Both the position numbers and the translations under genes were made by a program. From Thinopyrum elongatum (taxonomy: Eukaryota; Streptophyta; Magnoliopsida; Poales; Poaceae), in assembly GCA_011799875.1 (NCBI GenBank), contig CM022302.1, positions 304,865,048 to 304,929,047 of the forward strand: a stretch of 64,000 nucleotides of DNA, given 5' to 3'. Shown here in pieces: positions 1-11,337 of the stretch. The notes beneath the pieces are model-generated. The model made no database searches and had not been told where the DNA came from. It worked only from the letters and a program-made list of their open reading frames with translations. Every line of letters begins with the position of its first letter. Positions within the stretch are counted from its first letter, which is position 1.

Positions 1-573
1 CCACTTGCCTTTTGCTCCAGATCCGTCCATTGTCGAACTCAATTTGGCAGATAGATGTGTTGGAGCGCTCGAGCTCTGTAGATTGGGAAAGATTGTGGTG
101 AGAGGAGGAAGAAGGCGTGCAGGGATAACCGTGTTTGCCCCTCTTTATAAGTAGTTGTAATACCAGGAGTCATGTAAATGCGCCGCCCACCTCGCCTTTT
201 CCTGATAAACTCATAGCATTATGCGCGAGTGGGATACTGTGAATCATTGATCAAATCCCTTAAATAACAGGGCACGATCTCCGCCTTGAAGGGACATGTC
301 ATCAAAAGGACGGCCTCGAGTCACGTATCGAGTCTTCATGTTTATGACTGGGCGCGACCCTTCGCCTAAAGTTGTCAGTCAAAGATACTGTTCGCATTTG
401 GACTTTGGCCTTCAAGGCTAAGTAAAGCAGATAGTTCGGAGTCCGGATACGGCTCGGTGTATGACCGAACTGAATCAAGTACCATTCAAAGAAAAAGGAA
501 CTCGCCTGCAAGCCGGAGCCTACAGTCTTGGGAGTCATGAGAAGCCGACATTGAAGGCCAGTTCGGGGGCTAC
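1..573 (+). mobile_element. 3' internal end of a Gypsy-type LTR retrotransposon
   Basis: This stretch lies directly upstream of a 3' LTR and ends in a polypurine-like tract (561-573, GTTCGGGGGCTAC), as expected for the end of an internal domain read on the plus strand. No coding domain is visible. The minus strand carries a TATA-like site near 143-150. That fits the plant Tat/Retand elements, which carry an antisense ORF next to the 3' LTR, and the complete element at 5856-15308 has that layout. The window cuts the element, so only its last part is seen. The lineage is an inference. Confidence 0.6.
143..150 (-). promoter_or_regulatory. TATA-like site for an antisense transcript
   Basis: The minus strand reads TTATAAAG here, in a GC-richer setting about 425 bp from the 3' LTR. 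Its position would suit a promoter for an antisense ORF lying to the left of the window. It is an isolated motif, so support is weak. Confidence 0.25.
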
Positions 574-1021
574 TGAGGGAGTCCTAGACTAGGGGGTCCT
601 CGGGGTGCCGGCCTTACGTGGGCCGGATTGCTGGGCCGCACCGTATCCGGACTGAAGACCTTTTTGTGCCTTGGTGTGCACCCCAAGTCAAGATGGAAGA
701 TCGAATGTTTCCTTGATGTAACCAACTATCTATAAACCGTAGTACCCCCTGGTGTCTATATAAACCAGGGGGCTTAGTCCGTGGAGGCTAGAAGAACAAT
801 CTCCATCCTACTAGTTAGGGCTTAGTTCATCTGATCTCGTGATAGCTCTACTCTGTAATCCCCTTATACACAAGCAATATAATCAAGCATGACGTAGGGT
901 TTTACCTCTTCGAGAGGGCCCAAAGCTGGGTAAACATCGTGTCTACGTCCACTGTTCCCCATTGATCCAAGGTCCACAGTTCGGGACCCCCTACCCGAGA
1001 TCCACCAGTTTTGACACCGAC
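574..1021 (+). repeat. 3' LTR of a Gypsy-type retrotransposon
   Basis: It begins TGAGGGAGTCC directly after the polypurine tract and ends around TTGACACCGAC. It contains a TATA-like stretch (CTATATAAACC, about 757-767) and the transcription-start and leader features usual in such LTRs of wheat relatives (a GTAGGGTTTTACC segment near 895). The right border is uncertain by about 6 bp because the terminal CA is not clean. No second LTR is in the window. Confidence 0.75.
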
Positions 1022-1491
1022 TGGCGGCTCTTCGGGTGGGTCGTCGATCATGCTGCCTAGCAGCTCTGGATCTTTTGCACGATGGATGGCAAATTGCTCA
1101 TCACACTTCGTCTACAATATGTCCATTGTACGCCCAAGGAGCGACATGGGATATCGCTACCGATGGGCCATGGCGCTTGCACCGGTTGATGAAGCTCTTG
1201 CGCTCCGACCTGCTCCGGCTCGTTCTCCTCGCCGAAGATGTAACTCAGGAAGGGGTGGACGTCGAAGGTTTGGTCATTGCCTGGCATGCTTGGAATAACT
1301 AATGGTAGATGGGTGTGGACTAGATATGCATACACTGTCGCTATGGTGCGTTGCCGCCTGGGTCATATGGAGCAAGCCACTAGCTGGTGGAGGGAAACCG
1401 ATGAGGGAAGAGGCGGGAAGCATTGGCGTGGATTGCGGTACACATGTATAACGCCATTAATTTCTGCACTGGGCGTCTGTGTTGGTAGAGG
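1022..1491. other. Unassigned flank, no gene recognised
   Basis: No recognisable domain is found. Short overlapping ORFs exist on both strands (for example 1057-1335 minus) but match nothing I know. The part at about 1338-1470 resembles 63590-63720 at the other end of the window; both share a GCCGCCT motif, a GAGGCGGG(G)AA segment, GTGGCGTG-like words and a following ACATTAAT-like stretch. It is probably an old repeat. Confidence 0.4.
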
Positions 1492-1493
1492 TA

Positions 1494-1599
1494 CTACCTC
1501 CATCATGGTTTATTGGCCCCCTTCGTATTTTGTACCAAATTTTGACCTTAGATTTAACTAAGAAAATATTAATGCATGCCACAAAAAATAATATTTTTT
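1494..1599 (+). mobile_element. Truncated Stowaway-like MITE (left half)
   Basis: After a TA dinucleotide (1492-1493) the sequence CTACCTCCATCATGG begins an AT-rich element. Its text matches the left half of Triticeae Stowaway (Tc1/mariner-type) MITEs, including a CAAATTTTGACC stretch. The right half is missing; the element stops at a T-run that looks like the poly(A) end of the minus-strand LINE. I infer that the LINE inserted into this MITE. Confidence 0.6.
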
Positions 1600-2212
1600 T
1601 GACTGTAAACTGTAGGGACCCCCCCCACAGCACTTCAACTTTATTGCCAAAAAGAGTTACATATTACATGGATTACAAGAGGTAATCAAAGTGGTAAACT
1701 AAAAAACTAGAGAACTAAAAAACTAGTGAACTACAAGACAGTACCTCAAGGAGGCAGAAAAGAAATCCATCTCAATAACTCATCTCTAAAGACATGTTTG
1801 ATTCTATGCTGCATGAGAGTAATATCATGGATGAAGGCACTTCTACATTTATTAAAGCTAGGCCTTTCATGCCTGAACACCTTAGCATTTCTGACTATCC
1901 AGATGTTCCAGCAGGCAATAAAAACCGCCTCAGTGAAGAAAGGTTTTGCAAAATCCCGTTTAGCTTGCAGCACAATGTTGCTCATATCATCTCCCTGCGG
2001 CCAACAGATTTGAAGATAATTCTAGACTCTCACACTGAAATTATAGTGGAAAAAAGATGGTCTCTGGTTTCCCTTGTCAGCAGAGGACAAAGAACACAAT
2101 TAACCCCATCATCCATATGCCAATGCCTCCTATCAACCATATCTTTAGTGTTAAGCATGTCCATGATCAACATCCAAGCAAACACTTTTATTTTGATTGT
2201 GCATGATGATTT

Positions 2213-5200
2213 CTACATCCAAAGCAACAGAGGATTAAATGACAAGGTAGAATGCATGAAGGAATACAATATCTTAGGTTTAAAAGCATTGCATGTCCCT
2301 TGCCAATACCAGATATCATTTGCATCCAAATCTCTGCTGTGAGTGGTCATCATTGCCTGAATTGTCATATATTCATGATATGCTTGTTCAGACAAAGGTA
2401 AATTAAACATCTCTGAGATATCATGTGCTTGAAAGGCTTCAGCTACAGTTATCCATTGATCTTTCACATAAGAAAATAGCCTTGGAAACCTTGATTGCAA
2501 GGTTGTCACAGAATCACCAAACTTCCATTTGTCAGACCAAAACAGAACTGAATCTCCAGAGTTAATTTGCACCCAAGTTGTGTTTTTGAAATGATCCAAC
2601 ATTTTGCATATATATTTCCACCAGAAATATCCACAGCTGGCAGTACCCTATGGTACCCTCCCATGATAATATGTATTCCAAACAAGAGATACCCATGGTA
2701 GATCCATCTTGTTCAAAAACTTGTGCATATGCTTGAGCAGCAGAGCAATATTCTGGACCCCCAAGTTCAAAATCCCTAACCCCCCTTTGCTTTCAGGCCT
2801 ACAGATTAGATCCCATGCTACTAAAGTTGGAGAGGGCTCATCTCTATGCTTTCTCCATAGGCATTGTCTCTGGATTCTCTCCAGTTGTTTTAAAATTCCA
2901 GGGGGACTAGCAAACTGCCAAGATAGAAAATGGGCATAGAGGACAAAGCAGAGTTGAGAAACTGCAATCTTTCACCCTGATTGAGGAAGGAGGAACTTGC
3001 TGTCATTCTTCTTTCCATGCAATCCACCAATGGCATGAAGTCAATCATCTTTGGCCTAGTAGTACCCACAGCAGCCCCAAGTATGTGAAGGGCATTTTCC
3101 CCACTTGACATCCAAAGGTTGCAGCCAAACTAGTGATTGTATTCTCATCAACATTAGTAGGAACCATGGATGACTTGTGATAATTAACCACTAAGCCAGT
3201 GGAAGTGGAAAAAACCTGAAGCATATCTTTTAGAGCAAGCAGCTGTGCCCTATCTGCTAGAAGAATTATCAGGGTATCATCAGCATATTGCACTATTGGA
3301 CAATCTTGGTCATGACATGGTATAGGCAGCTTAAGAATGCGCTTTTTGAATATATCATTTACTACTGATGGCAATAAATCAGCAGCAATTACAGAAAGTA
3401 AAGGGGAGAGGCAGTCTCCTTGTCTCACACCCTTTCTGCATAGAAACTGTCTACCTGGCACTCCATTCAAAAGAATTGAAGATGTTCCAGTAGAGAGTAA
3501 CTGCTTGACCCAAGAAATCCATTTCTCATTAAAACCTTTATATTTCAAGATCTGTAGGATAGCCTCATGCTCAATAAAATCAAAAGCCTTCTTAAAGTCC
3601 AATTTGAGAATAACAATTGGTCTCTTAGATTGGTGACATTGACGCAAGTATTCAAGGGACCAACCAATACAGTCATGAATTGTTCTGCTTTTAATAAATC
3701 CATACTAATTTATGTGAATACATTTCATAATAATCCTTTGAAACCTATTAGCAGCCATCTTGGATAAAAACTTAAGACCCATCCCAGTCAAAGAAATTAG
3801 CCTATAATCATCAACCTCCTCAGGGGCCAACCTCTTTGGTATGAGAGTGATATATGAGCCATTAATGTTTCCAAGAAGAGCAGAACCCTTATGAAAAGCC
3901 TCAGCAAGCTCACAAAAATCATGGCAGATAATAGGCCAGCATTTTTGAAAAACAGACCATTAAAACCATCTGGCCCAGGGGCCTTATCAATTGGCATATG
4001 TTTAACAGTATCATCCATTTCTTCCTTACTAAAAGGTTTAGTTAGAAAATCTAAACCCTCAATTGGTGTAAGCAAAGAACTTAGGTCAAAGCCCATGACA
4101 GTTCCATTAGAGACACCCACTCTATTCTTGAAGTAGTTCCATATGATACCCTCCATCTGAGAATGTTCTGAAACCATAGAACCATCCACTGTCCTCATAC
4201 TAGCAATAGAGTTCCTCCTGTGCCTCTCAGTGGCCATAGCATGAAAGAACTTTGTGTTCTCCCCACCAACTTTTATGTATCTGATTGTGCATCTCTTTTT
4301 CTAGTATAAAAATTGAAGGTGCAATAACTTTTCCACATGTAGCTTAACAGACTTTATGAAGTTGAATTCGGGTCTATACAATGGCCTGAGTTCCTCCAAA
4401 CCATCAAGGTATAAAACCACCTGATTGCACTTGGTGATTAAGGCCTTTAATTTTGAGATATTCATCTGCCATTTCCTTAAGGCTACTCTCAAAGCCTTAA
4501 ACTTGTCTGCAATTTTAGCAGTAATGTGAGACTTTGTAGATGGTTGCTGCCATGATTGTTTAACACAATCCATAAAGCCATCAAGCTCAACCCAGTAATT
4601 TTCAAATCTGAAAATGTTTGATTTGGGGATAGATGTTTTGATAGTCACCACACAAGGAACATGATCAGAGGTTGTCCTTGCTAAAGGAAGAACCTCAGTC
4701 ATCGGATAGTATGAGATCCAGTCAGCAGGTGTGAAAAACCAATCAAGTTGCTCCAAAAGAGGGTTATCTTACATGTTAGACCAAGTATATGCCCTCCCCT
4801 TCAGAGGTAATTCAAGCAAGCCAAGGTGTGCAATCACTTCATTGAAAAAAAAGATATCATTCAAGTCTCCCCCAGGCATGTTTCTATTTTCAATTGATCT
4901 GATGAAATTAAAGTCCCCAACAATAAGCCAGTTCTCACCCATAGGGATTTGCAAATTATATAACCAAGTGACAAAAATGTCTCTGGCTTCACCTTGACAA
5001 GGCCCATAAATAGATACTAGGGTCCATTGTTCATTGTTTTGCTTGGATATGAACTTTACCACTAAAGCATGCTGATGAACTTCAATTAGGCTACCCCAAA
5101 AGATAGATGAATTCCAGACAATTAAAATGCCTCCAGAAGCACCCATAGAAGGGGAAAAGCAAAAATATCAAATCTTTTGGGACAAAAAGATCTAATAGCT

Positions 5201-5422
5201 CTAAAATCAAAAGAGGAGCATTTTGTCTCTTGAAAACATGCTACAACACACTGACTCTCATCTAGCTTCTGCCTGACTGCCCTCTGCCTAGCATCAGAAT
5301 TTAAGCCCCTTACAATCCAACATAGCACATTCCAATTCTTACAAGTACCACTCATTATAATAACTATGGGGATAAAACACAGTATGATGGCACATAATGC
5401 CACATAAAACATAAAGACTAGA
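2213..5422 (-). pseudogene. LINE ORF2: endonuclease-reverse transcriptase, frameshifted
   Basis: In LINEs this protein nicks the target and primes reverse transcription there. From the N-terminus, an APE-type endonuclease starts near 5335 (WIVRGLN, then QETK), continues at 4769-5146 in another frame (SIYGP, GDFN) and ends with TTSDHVP at 4301-4756. The reverse transcriptase has the KAPGPDGF motif at 3797-4237, LDFKKAFD and [12 protein letters not shown] at 3045-3647, and the catalytic YADD in the same piece. A zf-RVT-like region (SGDSVLFWSDKW) lies at 2213-2602. The pieces fall in three frames, so at least four frameshifts break the ORF. The catalytic motifs are readable, but the gene cannot make a full protein. 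Confidence 0.85.
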
Positions 5423-5559
5423 TCTGTCCACATGGAGTACAACCATATTATTACAGGGTAGAATGAAAAACATATCAAATAACCATGTCCTAGATAAAGC
5501 AAAAGATAAATCCTGCCACTCCCAATAAGCCTGGAGAACACTAATCATCAGAAGTGTTG

Positions 5560-5855
5560 TTGGTAGCAGCAAGAGGATCAGCCATAAGCTTTTCCATAGT
5601 CAGCAAGCTCTCATCCATGCCTAGTTCCTGCCCAATTTACTGAAGTTCTTAATAGGAGTTGGAGGAGGTAAATCAACAGCAGGTGTATCCTCAGGTAGGT
5701 CCTCTGACATCACAGGAGATAAGGGTTTTGCCTTCGGTTTCTTTCTCTTAGACTGCATAGGAAGCTCTTGAAAAGAAGGTTTGAAACCATCTCGCTAAAG
5801 AGAACCATGAGTGCACCTCCTAACAGAGGTTTCCACTATGGGTGTTGGTGAGAAA
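5560..5855 (-). pseudogene. LINE ORF1, C-terminal piece
   Basis: Minus-strand translation gives a proline- and lysine-rich tail (PSFQELP, then KRKKPKAKPLSP) followed by PPPTPIKNF and stops, just upstream of the ORF2 start. It is the continuation of the ORF1 pieces at 15309-17319, cut off by the Gypsy insertion. Joining 5855 to 15309 gives a readable frame (FGFSPTP at the seam) with no duplicated bases. Confidence 0.65.
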
Positions 5856-6719
5856 TGTCGGCATTCTGGGAACCAGGGTACCCAGACATGCCGGCCTGTG
5901 GCCCACGGCATGGCTCCATCGATGGCCTGGTACAGCCCACCTACCAAGGTTATCAAGACAAGACCCTCGCGAGGGGCCAAGCCTCGTGAGGCAGACGACG
6001 CCAAGACCTTCTGAGGGAGCGGCCTTCCCAGGCTGCCTCCTGAGGAGAGAAGATTCCTATGCAAGTGCCCAAACTCATTAGGTTGCGGTGACGCAAGCCA
6101 TGATGACCAAGGCTAGGCGGGCGCCAGCGGGCATAGAGAAGACAGTTTCCCCTTTGGTGCTAAGGAGGCAAGCGCAGGCGTGGGTTCCCGAGGAATCAGG
6201 CAAAGGTTTCCATTCCAGTGCAACAAGACCAGGACCGCCAGGACGGAAGGACGGATGTCATTGCCGAGCCCACCACGGCATCACGACCAGAAGCTTTGCA
6301 GGCGAAGACCACCTTTCGTTAGGATAAGATGTACTACTTGTCCCCTTTCAAATTGGCCACTGTGGGATCCCTTCCTGCCTATGTTTTGGGGGAACAGGAC
6401 CAAGGCCACGATATATATAGGTTAGCCACCACCATAGAGAAGGCGGACTCACTCTCACCCTAGAGCGGACCTTGCGAGGTTGTTCATCCCTTGTACTTGT
6501 TCATCCTTAGCCCCTCGTGAGGCAAATCCACCACAAAGCAGGAGTAGGGTCTTACACCGCAAGGTGTTCCAAACCTGGGTAAACTGCCATGTTCATCTTC
6601 TTCCTCGTTCATCGAGCTAGGCTGTAGGGCGATGAGTTGGTTGGTTGGATAGGTTGAGTTCTTCGCACACGCCCCAGAGTTCGAACCTTTCTTGGGTCTG
6701 CGGAGCCCTGAATCCAACA
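5856..6719 (+). repeat. 5' LTR of the 9.45 kb Gypsy element
   Basis: It starts TGTCGGCATTCTGG and ends CCAACA; the ends were originally the inverted pair TGTCGG/CCGACA. It is colinear with 14445-15308, with scattered substitutions by eye, so the insertion is not recent. A TATA-like GATATATATAGG lies at about 6409-6420 and the leader follows. Confidence 0.92.
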
Positions 6720-6720
6720 T

Positions 6721-6739
6721 TTGGCGCGCCAGGTAGGGG
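6721..6739 (+). promoter_or_regulatory. Primer-binding-site region
   Basis: TTGGCGCGCCAGGTAGGGG begins one base after the LTR ends, the normal place for the tRNA primer site. I do not assign the tRNA species. Confidence 0.6.
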
Positions 6740-6791
6740 CGTGTCGAAGCCTCTCTCCCACCGCTTGCTCTGCCGCCATTCCGCCGTTCCT

Positions 6792-8306
6792 ATGGTCGAT
6801 GCTCACCGTGTCCGTCGCCGGGCCGCTCGTGTCGCCCAGACGGCACCCGTGGGCAATGGCACTCGTCGCCGCTCTACCTACCCAGTGGCTAACGCCGCCA
6901 CCGACCCTGCTGCTCGCGAACAGCAGGACTCGTCACTGCCACCGTCCGTGCGTCGCGACGGCCGCACCGCGACTCCATCACCCACTCCAGCCACGACATC
7001 GTCTTCTCACGTTCGTCGTGGGCCGGCGAACGTGCAGTGTGCGCTGCTCATGGCGCGCGAGCTTCTGTGCTATCGTCCGGCCAACGACCTCTACGACGAC
7101 AGGCTCGGCTGCATCGCCGAGCTCGTCAACGCCGCTGGTGAGGTTCCTGCATCGTCCCATTCGCTTCGTCCTCCGCCATCCCTGGCGGGCGACGTGGCTC
7201 ACGGCGCGCCTCCTCCTCCTCCTCCTCTGCATGGCGTGGATCCTGAACCCAGGCATGAGGCATCCCAACACGACCTACGACGCAGGGCGCCGACGCACGA
7301 TGAAGAAAGCTGCCAGGTGGTGCAGCGGCCCCAAGGAGAGGCGCGCGCGCTTCCAGCGCCGTCGCGTCAAGACCATGCACCGCTAGAGGCGGTGGCATGT
7401 GGGTGCCAAGACCAAGCTCCCCCCATGCGACCGGCCCCTGTGAGTGCGGCAGGCTGCCGTGCCTTCACCCCGGAGCTGCGCGGTGTCATCTGGCCCAGCA
7501 AGTTAAAGCCGGATCTGCCTCCGCACTACGACGGCAATCCTGATCCCACTGAGTTCCTCCAGCTCCACGAGCTAAGCATCAAGGCGGTAAATGGTGACGA
7601 GAAGGTCATGGCAAACTGGTTCCCCATGGCCCTCAAGGACGGCGCGCGTTCTTGGCTCCTGAACCTCCCGGTGGGGTCGATCTCCTCCTGGGACGAGCTG
7701 CGTGAGTGCTTCATCGCCAACTTCCAAGGCACTCGCGACCACGCTCCTGTCGCAGGCAACCTGCGGCGCATAAAGCAGCAGCCGGGCGAGACCCTGCATA
7801 AGTACATACAACGCTTCACGAATTTTTGCCTCAAGATCCCGAAGGTGTCGGACGAGGCCATCATTTCGGCTTTCTCTGAAGGCGTCCGGGATGTCAAGAT
7901 GAAGGAGGAGCTCTCCATGCATGAGGATCTGTGCTCGGCCCTGGAGATGTTCAACATGGCAACCAGGTGCGCGAGGGCAGAGGAAGCTCGCCTCTCCCTC
8001 CTGGAGCTCCCGGAGGCCGATCCTGAAAACAAGAAGGCCAAGGCTAAGGAAGTGAAGTGCAAGGGCCCCACCGTGCTGGCCGCGGAGCCCGAGATGAAGC
8101 ACGGTTGTGACCACGGCAAATCCTCCAGGGGCAACCACCCGTTCTGCGTCTTCCACAACGTCCACAGCCATAACACCAACGAGTGCCAGGAGCTCAGGGC
8201 AATCCATGACAGGCACCTTGGCCACCTTCCCGAGCGCAATGACCGTGGCTACGGCCGCGGAGGAGGCCACGGTGGTGGCCGCTGGGACAACCGCGACCCC
8301 CGCTAG
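6792..8306 (+). CDS. gag: Gag polyprotein of the Gypsy element
   Basis: Gag forms the particle that packages retrotransposon RNA. The open frame extends upstream into the LTR, but the first methionine downstream of the primer site is at 6792 (504 codons). The first part is alanine-, proline- and arginine-rich. The Retrotrans_gag core is clear at about 7500-7990: PPHYDGNPDP, GARSWLLNLP, WDELRECFIANFQG and GETLHKYIQRF are recognisable. A histidine/cysteine stretch (CVFHNVHSHNTNEC, about 8143-8184) sits where a zinc knuckle would be. The end is Gly/Arg-rich. The stop is TAG; the frame continues into the protease with one more TAG at 8364, so the TAG at 8304 is probably a mutated CAG. Confidence 0.85.
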   Translation: MVDAHRVRRRAARVAQTAPVGNGTRRRSTYPVANAATDPAAREQQDSSLPPSVRRDGRTATPSPTPATTSSSHVRRGPANVQCALLMARELLCYRPANDLYDDRLGCIAELVNAAGEVPASSHSLRPPPSLAGDVAHGAPPPPPPLHGVDPEPRHEASQHDLRRRAPTHDEESCQVVQRPQGEARALPAPSRQDHAPLEAVACGCQDQAPPMRPAPVSAAGCRAFTPELRGVIWPSKLKPDLPPHYDGNPDPTEFLQLHELSIKAVNGDEKVMANWFPMALKDGARSWLLNLPVGSISSWDELRECFIANFQGTRDHAPVAGNLRRIKQQPGETLHKYIQRFTNFCLKIPKVSDEAIISAFSEGVRDVKMKEELSMHEDLCSALEMFNMATRCARAEEARLSLLELPEADPENKKAKAKEVKCKGPTVLAAEPEMKHGCDHGKSSRGNHPFCVFHNVHSHNTNECQELRAIHDRHLGHLPERNDRGYGRGGGHGGGRWDNRDPR

Positions 8307-9263
8307 GACTGGCGCGATCAGCCTCGTGAGGACCGCTGGCAGGGCCAGCCTCGCGACGGCCCCTAGCGTGACCAGCTCCGCGAGGACCGTCCTCAGGGCA
8401 ATGCCGGCCTTCCTCCGCTGCTGCCGCCACCAAGGAGAAATGATGACAGCCGCCAGGATGATGGGGCTGGGGGCTTCCAGGAGCCATGCGTGATCGCCTG
8501 CATCCTGGGTGGTGCTCAGGCCCCCATCTCTCATCGCATCTTCAAGCAGTTCGCTCGCGAGGTGAACGCGGCCCGTCCCAAGCTTGAGGCGTCGCGTCCC
8601 CTCGGATGGTCCAAGCACGCCATCACCTTTGACTCCATGGACCAGCTCAAGTGCACAGCCACCGCTGGCGCGCTCCCCATGCTATGCGCGCCGACCATCA
8701 GCAATGTCCTCCTCACCAAAACGCTCACCGATGGTGGCACGAGGCTCAACGTTCTCTCTGTTGAGACATTTGAGATGCTCCAGGTGTCGTACGACCAGCT
8801 CCTCCCCACCAAGCCCTTCTCAGGGGTGACCGATGGCTCCACCGTCCCCATAGGGCAGATCCGCCTCCCTGTCACCTTCGGCCAGCGTGACAACTACCAC
8901 ACCGAGCTCATCGACTTCGACGTCGCCCACATTCGCCTCCCGTACAATGCCATCCTCGGGTATCCGACCCTCGCCAAGTTCATGGCGGTGACGCACCACG
9001 GCTACAATGTCCTCAAGATGCCAGGGAGTGGCGGCATCATCATGGTTGCCTACGACGAAAAGTCTGCGGTGTGCTCCCTTGAGCGCACCTACCAGGCTAC
9101 GGCAGTCGAGAACTCTGACGACGAGGGTGCCGTCCGGCCTCTTGAGGCCATCCCCAAGAAGAAGAAGCAGCTCCTCCCCAAGGGCCATCAGGAGGCTGGG
9201 GTGCCCGACGATCGTGCCTCAGGCCCTGCGCCCACTGCTGGGGCGCCCTTCCCTGTCGCATAG
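8307..9263 (+). pseudogene. Aspartic protease (pro) region, same frame as gag
   Basis: The longest open part starts at 8490 (257 codons). It contains ILGGAQAP and the retropepsin-like core. The active-site segment reads LTDGGTRLNVL (about 8730-8760), where the first catalytic Asp is kept and the usual T/S-G becomes G-G. NAILGYPTLAKF follows, the usual second half of Tat-lineage proteases. In these elements this enzyme cuts the Gag-Pol polyprotein. TAG codons at 8364 and 9261 interrupt the frame shared with gag. A basic KKKKQ stretch lies near the end. Confidence 0.75.
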
Positions 9264-9815
9264 GAAGGCGCGCCCGGCGCCCCTCTCAGGACGGGCTCGG
9301 GGGTTCTTGTCTGGAGGGCCTCCGACCTGACCGGCATCACGAGGGAGGCGTTCGGGCACCACATGGGGGCGTGCTTCGACGCGCGCCTCCATGAGCAAGG
9401 CGCAAGGCACGAGGCACCAGACACTTAGGAGTTCATCACCAAGGCGATCGAGGAGCTTCAGGAGGCACGAGCCATGTGTGGCAAGCGTCGTCCCACATCA
9501 TCCAGTGCAGCTGCCACCCCTGACATGAGGGGCAAGCTGTGCGTCTGCGTCAACATCGCAGGCCTCATCAGGGCTGCTTCTCAGGAGCTCTTCTGGGCAT
9601 CCCGCGTTGGACGGAGTGGGGGCTGCCCCCGCAGCTACGTCCGCATGCTGTTCGGCCAGCTGGACGTGGCTGCCTCACACCAGCACTACATGCAGGGCGT
9701 CCTGGCGGCTCAGAAGGCCAGGCGCCAGGTGGTCCTGATGGAGGAGGTGCCGAACCCTCGCGAGCTTCCCGGACTTCCAGAGCCTCCTGGGCCTCAGGAG
9801 CCAGCCGGCTCGTGA
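9264..9815 (+). pseudogene. Remnant of the reverse transcriptase N-terminus
   Basis: In the same frame as gag and protease, after the TAG at 9261, the translation resembles the stretch just before and at the start of a Gypsy reverse transcriptase: TREAFGHHMGACFDARLHEQ, then EFITKAIEELQEARAM, then GKLCVCVNIAGL in place of the usual K-R-CVD-L-NKACPKDPF block. A TAG at 9426 interrupts it. The catalytic YVDD region, RNase H and integrase are absent; after 9815 no coding homology is seen. So pol is deleted. Confidence 0.65.
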
Positions 9816-11337
9816 GGAGCGATCTCTGTAGCACGCGTCTTCAGCTACTCCAACGCTTCTACAATGATGGTGCCAGGTGACTTTTTGGTTTGTTCAGTTG
9901 AGGGTGCCCCTCGGGATGCATTATCCTCAAGCTGTCAGGGCCCGCCCCTGCAGCCTGTAACGTTTTGCGCATGTATTAGAACTGGCTTCGCCCTTTTATG
10001 AATTGCTTGATATTGCAACCTGCATGTCCGGTGCTTCGCCACCACGAATGTTGTGCGCCCTCACAAACCCACCTGCGACAGCCTCATGATTAAGGACTGG
10101 CACGGCGTCTGTGCTCGGGTCCGTCCCTGCAGCGTCGCTAAACCCAAGTGGTCGAGCTCTGTCTCACGGAACAGTCCCCATGCACGTCACCTCCCGTGGT
10201 CCTTGGTGCCACGTTCTCGCATGAGCTAATTGAGAGTGGATGAGTCAGGGCGCGTGACCCGGTGCCTCACTACTGCGGGAGCCGCGCGCCGGTCATCTTT
10301 CTTTAGGATTATTGCATGAGAAGAGTGGGCATGGCGTCTGTGCTCGGGTCCGTCCCTGCAGCGCCGATAAACCCAAGGGCTGAGCTCTGTCTGGCAGGCC
10401 GGCCCCATTCACATCACCTCCTGGGGTCGTTGGTGTTTGGCCTTCTCATGGGATGTCCTCTGGAGATTCGCTCGGCGCAGGCCACCTCAACTTTTCGCAG
10501 GTTCCTTACAAGCGCCCCGCGCTGAAAATTCAGGCACAACCCGCCTTGAGGTAGGGCCACGTGAGTCCCGCGCTGGCTCACGAGTGCCCATATACACCTC
10601 CTCCAGTTCTGGCGTGCTAGCCACATGTACGAACGGGGCTGTACATGCCCCGGAGTATCCTCCCGAGGGAATTCCCACCCATGCACCAGTGGAAGCCCCA
10701 TGCTCCGCGCTGGCAGACGACACGGTCGAGGAGCGGCTATGCCCACGCTAAGGTGGAAGCACCATGCTCCGCGCTGGTGAATAAGCAACTGAGGGCACCC
10801 TAGCGGCTGCAATAACCTCAGGAGGGCCTATAGGCTTGCCATACGGTCCCACCGCGCAGTTTTCCCTACGGGAGGGCCGCACGAGGGGGGTGGGCATGGG
10901 GGCTACGCTTAGGCCACACCTGACGCACGCGACCTCACCAAATCTCTCGCACCTGGTCTTCTCGCGTCCCTCCCAGGCAAAAGCTGGCGAGGAAAGGTAT
11001 GGAGGGCTCCGGATTAACTCAGACGCTGCTCACATTTCCTTCATGGGGGCTGTTCGTACGTCAAGGGGGACCCCTGAGCATCGCGACTTAGGGGCCTCAC
11101 TGGTTATGTAGCCCCTCACCCATTGGGCTCATCCTGGTGATCCAGACGCCCCAACGGTGGCTGAGGTATGCGCGGGGCCGGGCCCAGCCGACGCTGAACA
11201 CTAAGGCTAACAGGAAGAAATTGAGTGTGAAAAGGAAATCCCGGGGTTCCAGCAAGTTATTACAAAACATAATATTCGACAAATTCATACGGAAGTTCTC
11301 ACGCCTCCACGAGGCACGATGGATGTTGCAGGGTCAA
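9816..11337. other. Non-coding spacer of the Gypsy element with a 229-bp duplication
   Basis: No domain is seen on either strand. A direct duplication with period 229 bp covers about 10095-10440; both copies share the 20-mer GGCGTCTGTGCTCGGGTCCG. A shorter repeat (GTGGAAGC-CCATGCTCCGCGCTGG) occurs at about 10690 and 10754. Short ORFs here on both strands look random. Confidence 0.6.

Larger units (their letters stand above)
1600..5855 (-). mobile_element. L1-like plant LINE, 3' fragment (ORF2 and end of ORF1)
   Basis: This is the 3' part of a non-LTR retrotransposon on the minus strand. A T-run at about 1593-1599 on the plus strand corresponds to its poly(A) tail. Endonuclease, reverse transcriptase and a C-terminal reverse-transcriptase-associated zinc-binding-like region follow in the normal order on the minus strand. 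The left border at 5855 is where a Gypsy element is inserted, and the LINE continues at 15309. It is full of frameshifts and inactive. Confidence 0.85.

Noticed and set aside
7526..8618. Long minus-strand ORFs opposite gag (237 and 348 codons)
   Set aside because: They overlap gag in GC-rich DNA, have no domain and are explained as shadows of the real plus-strand frame.
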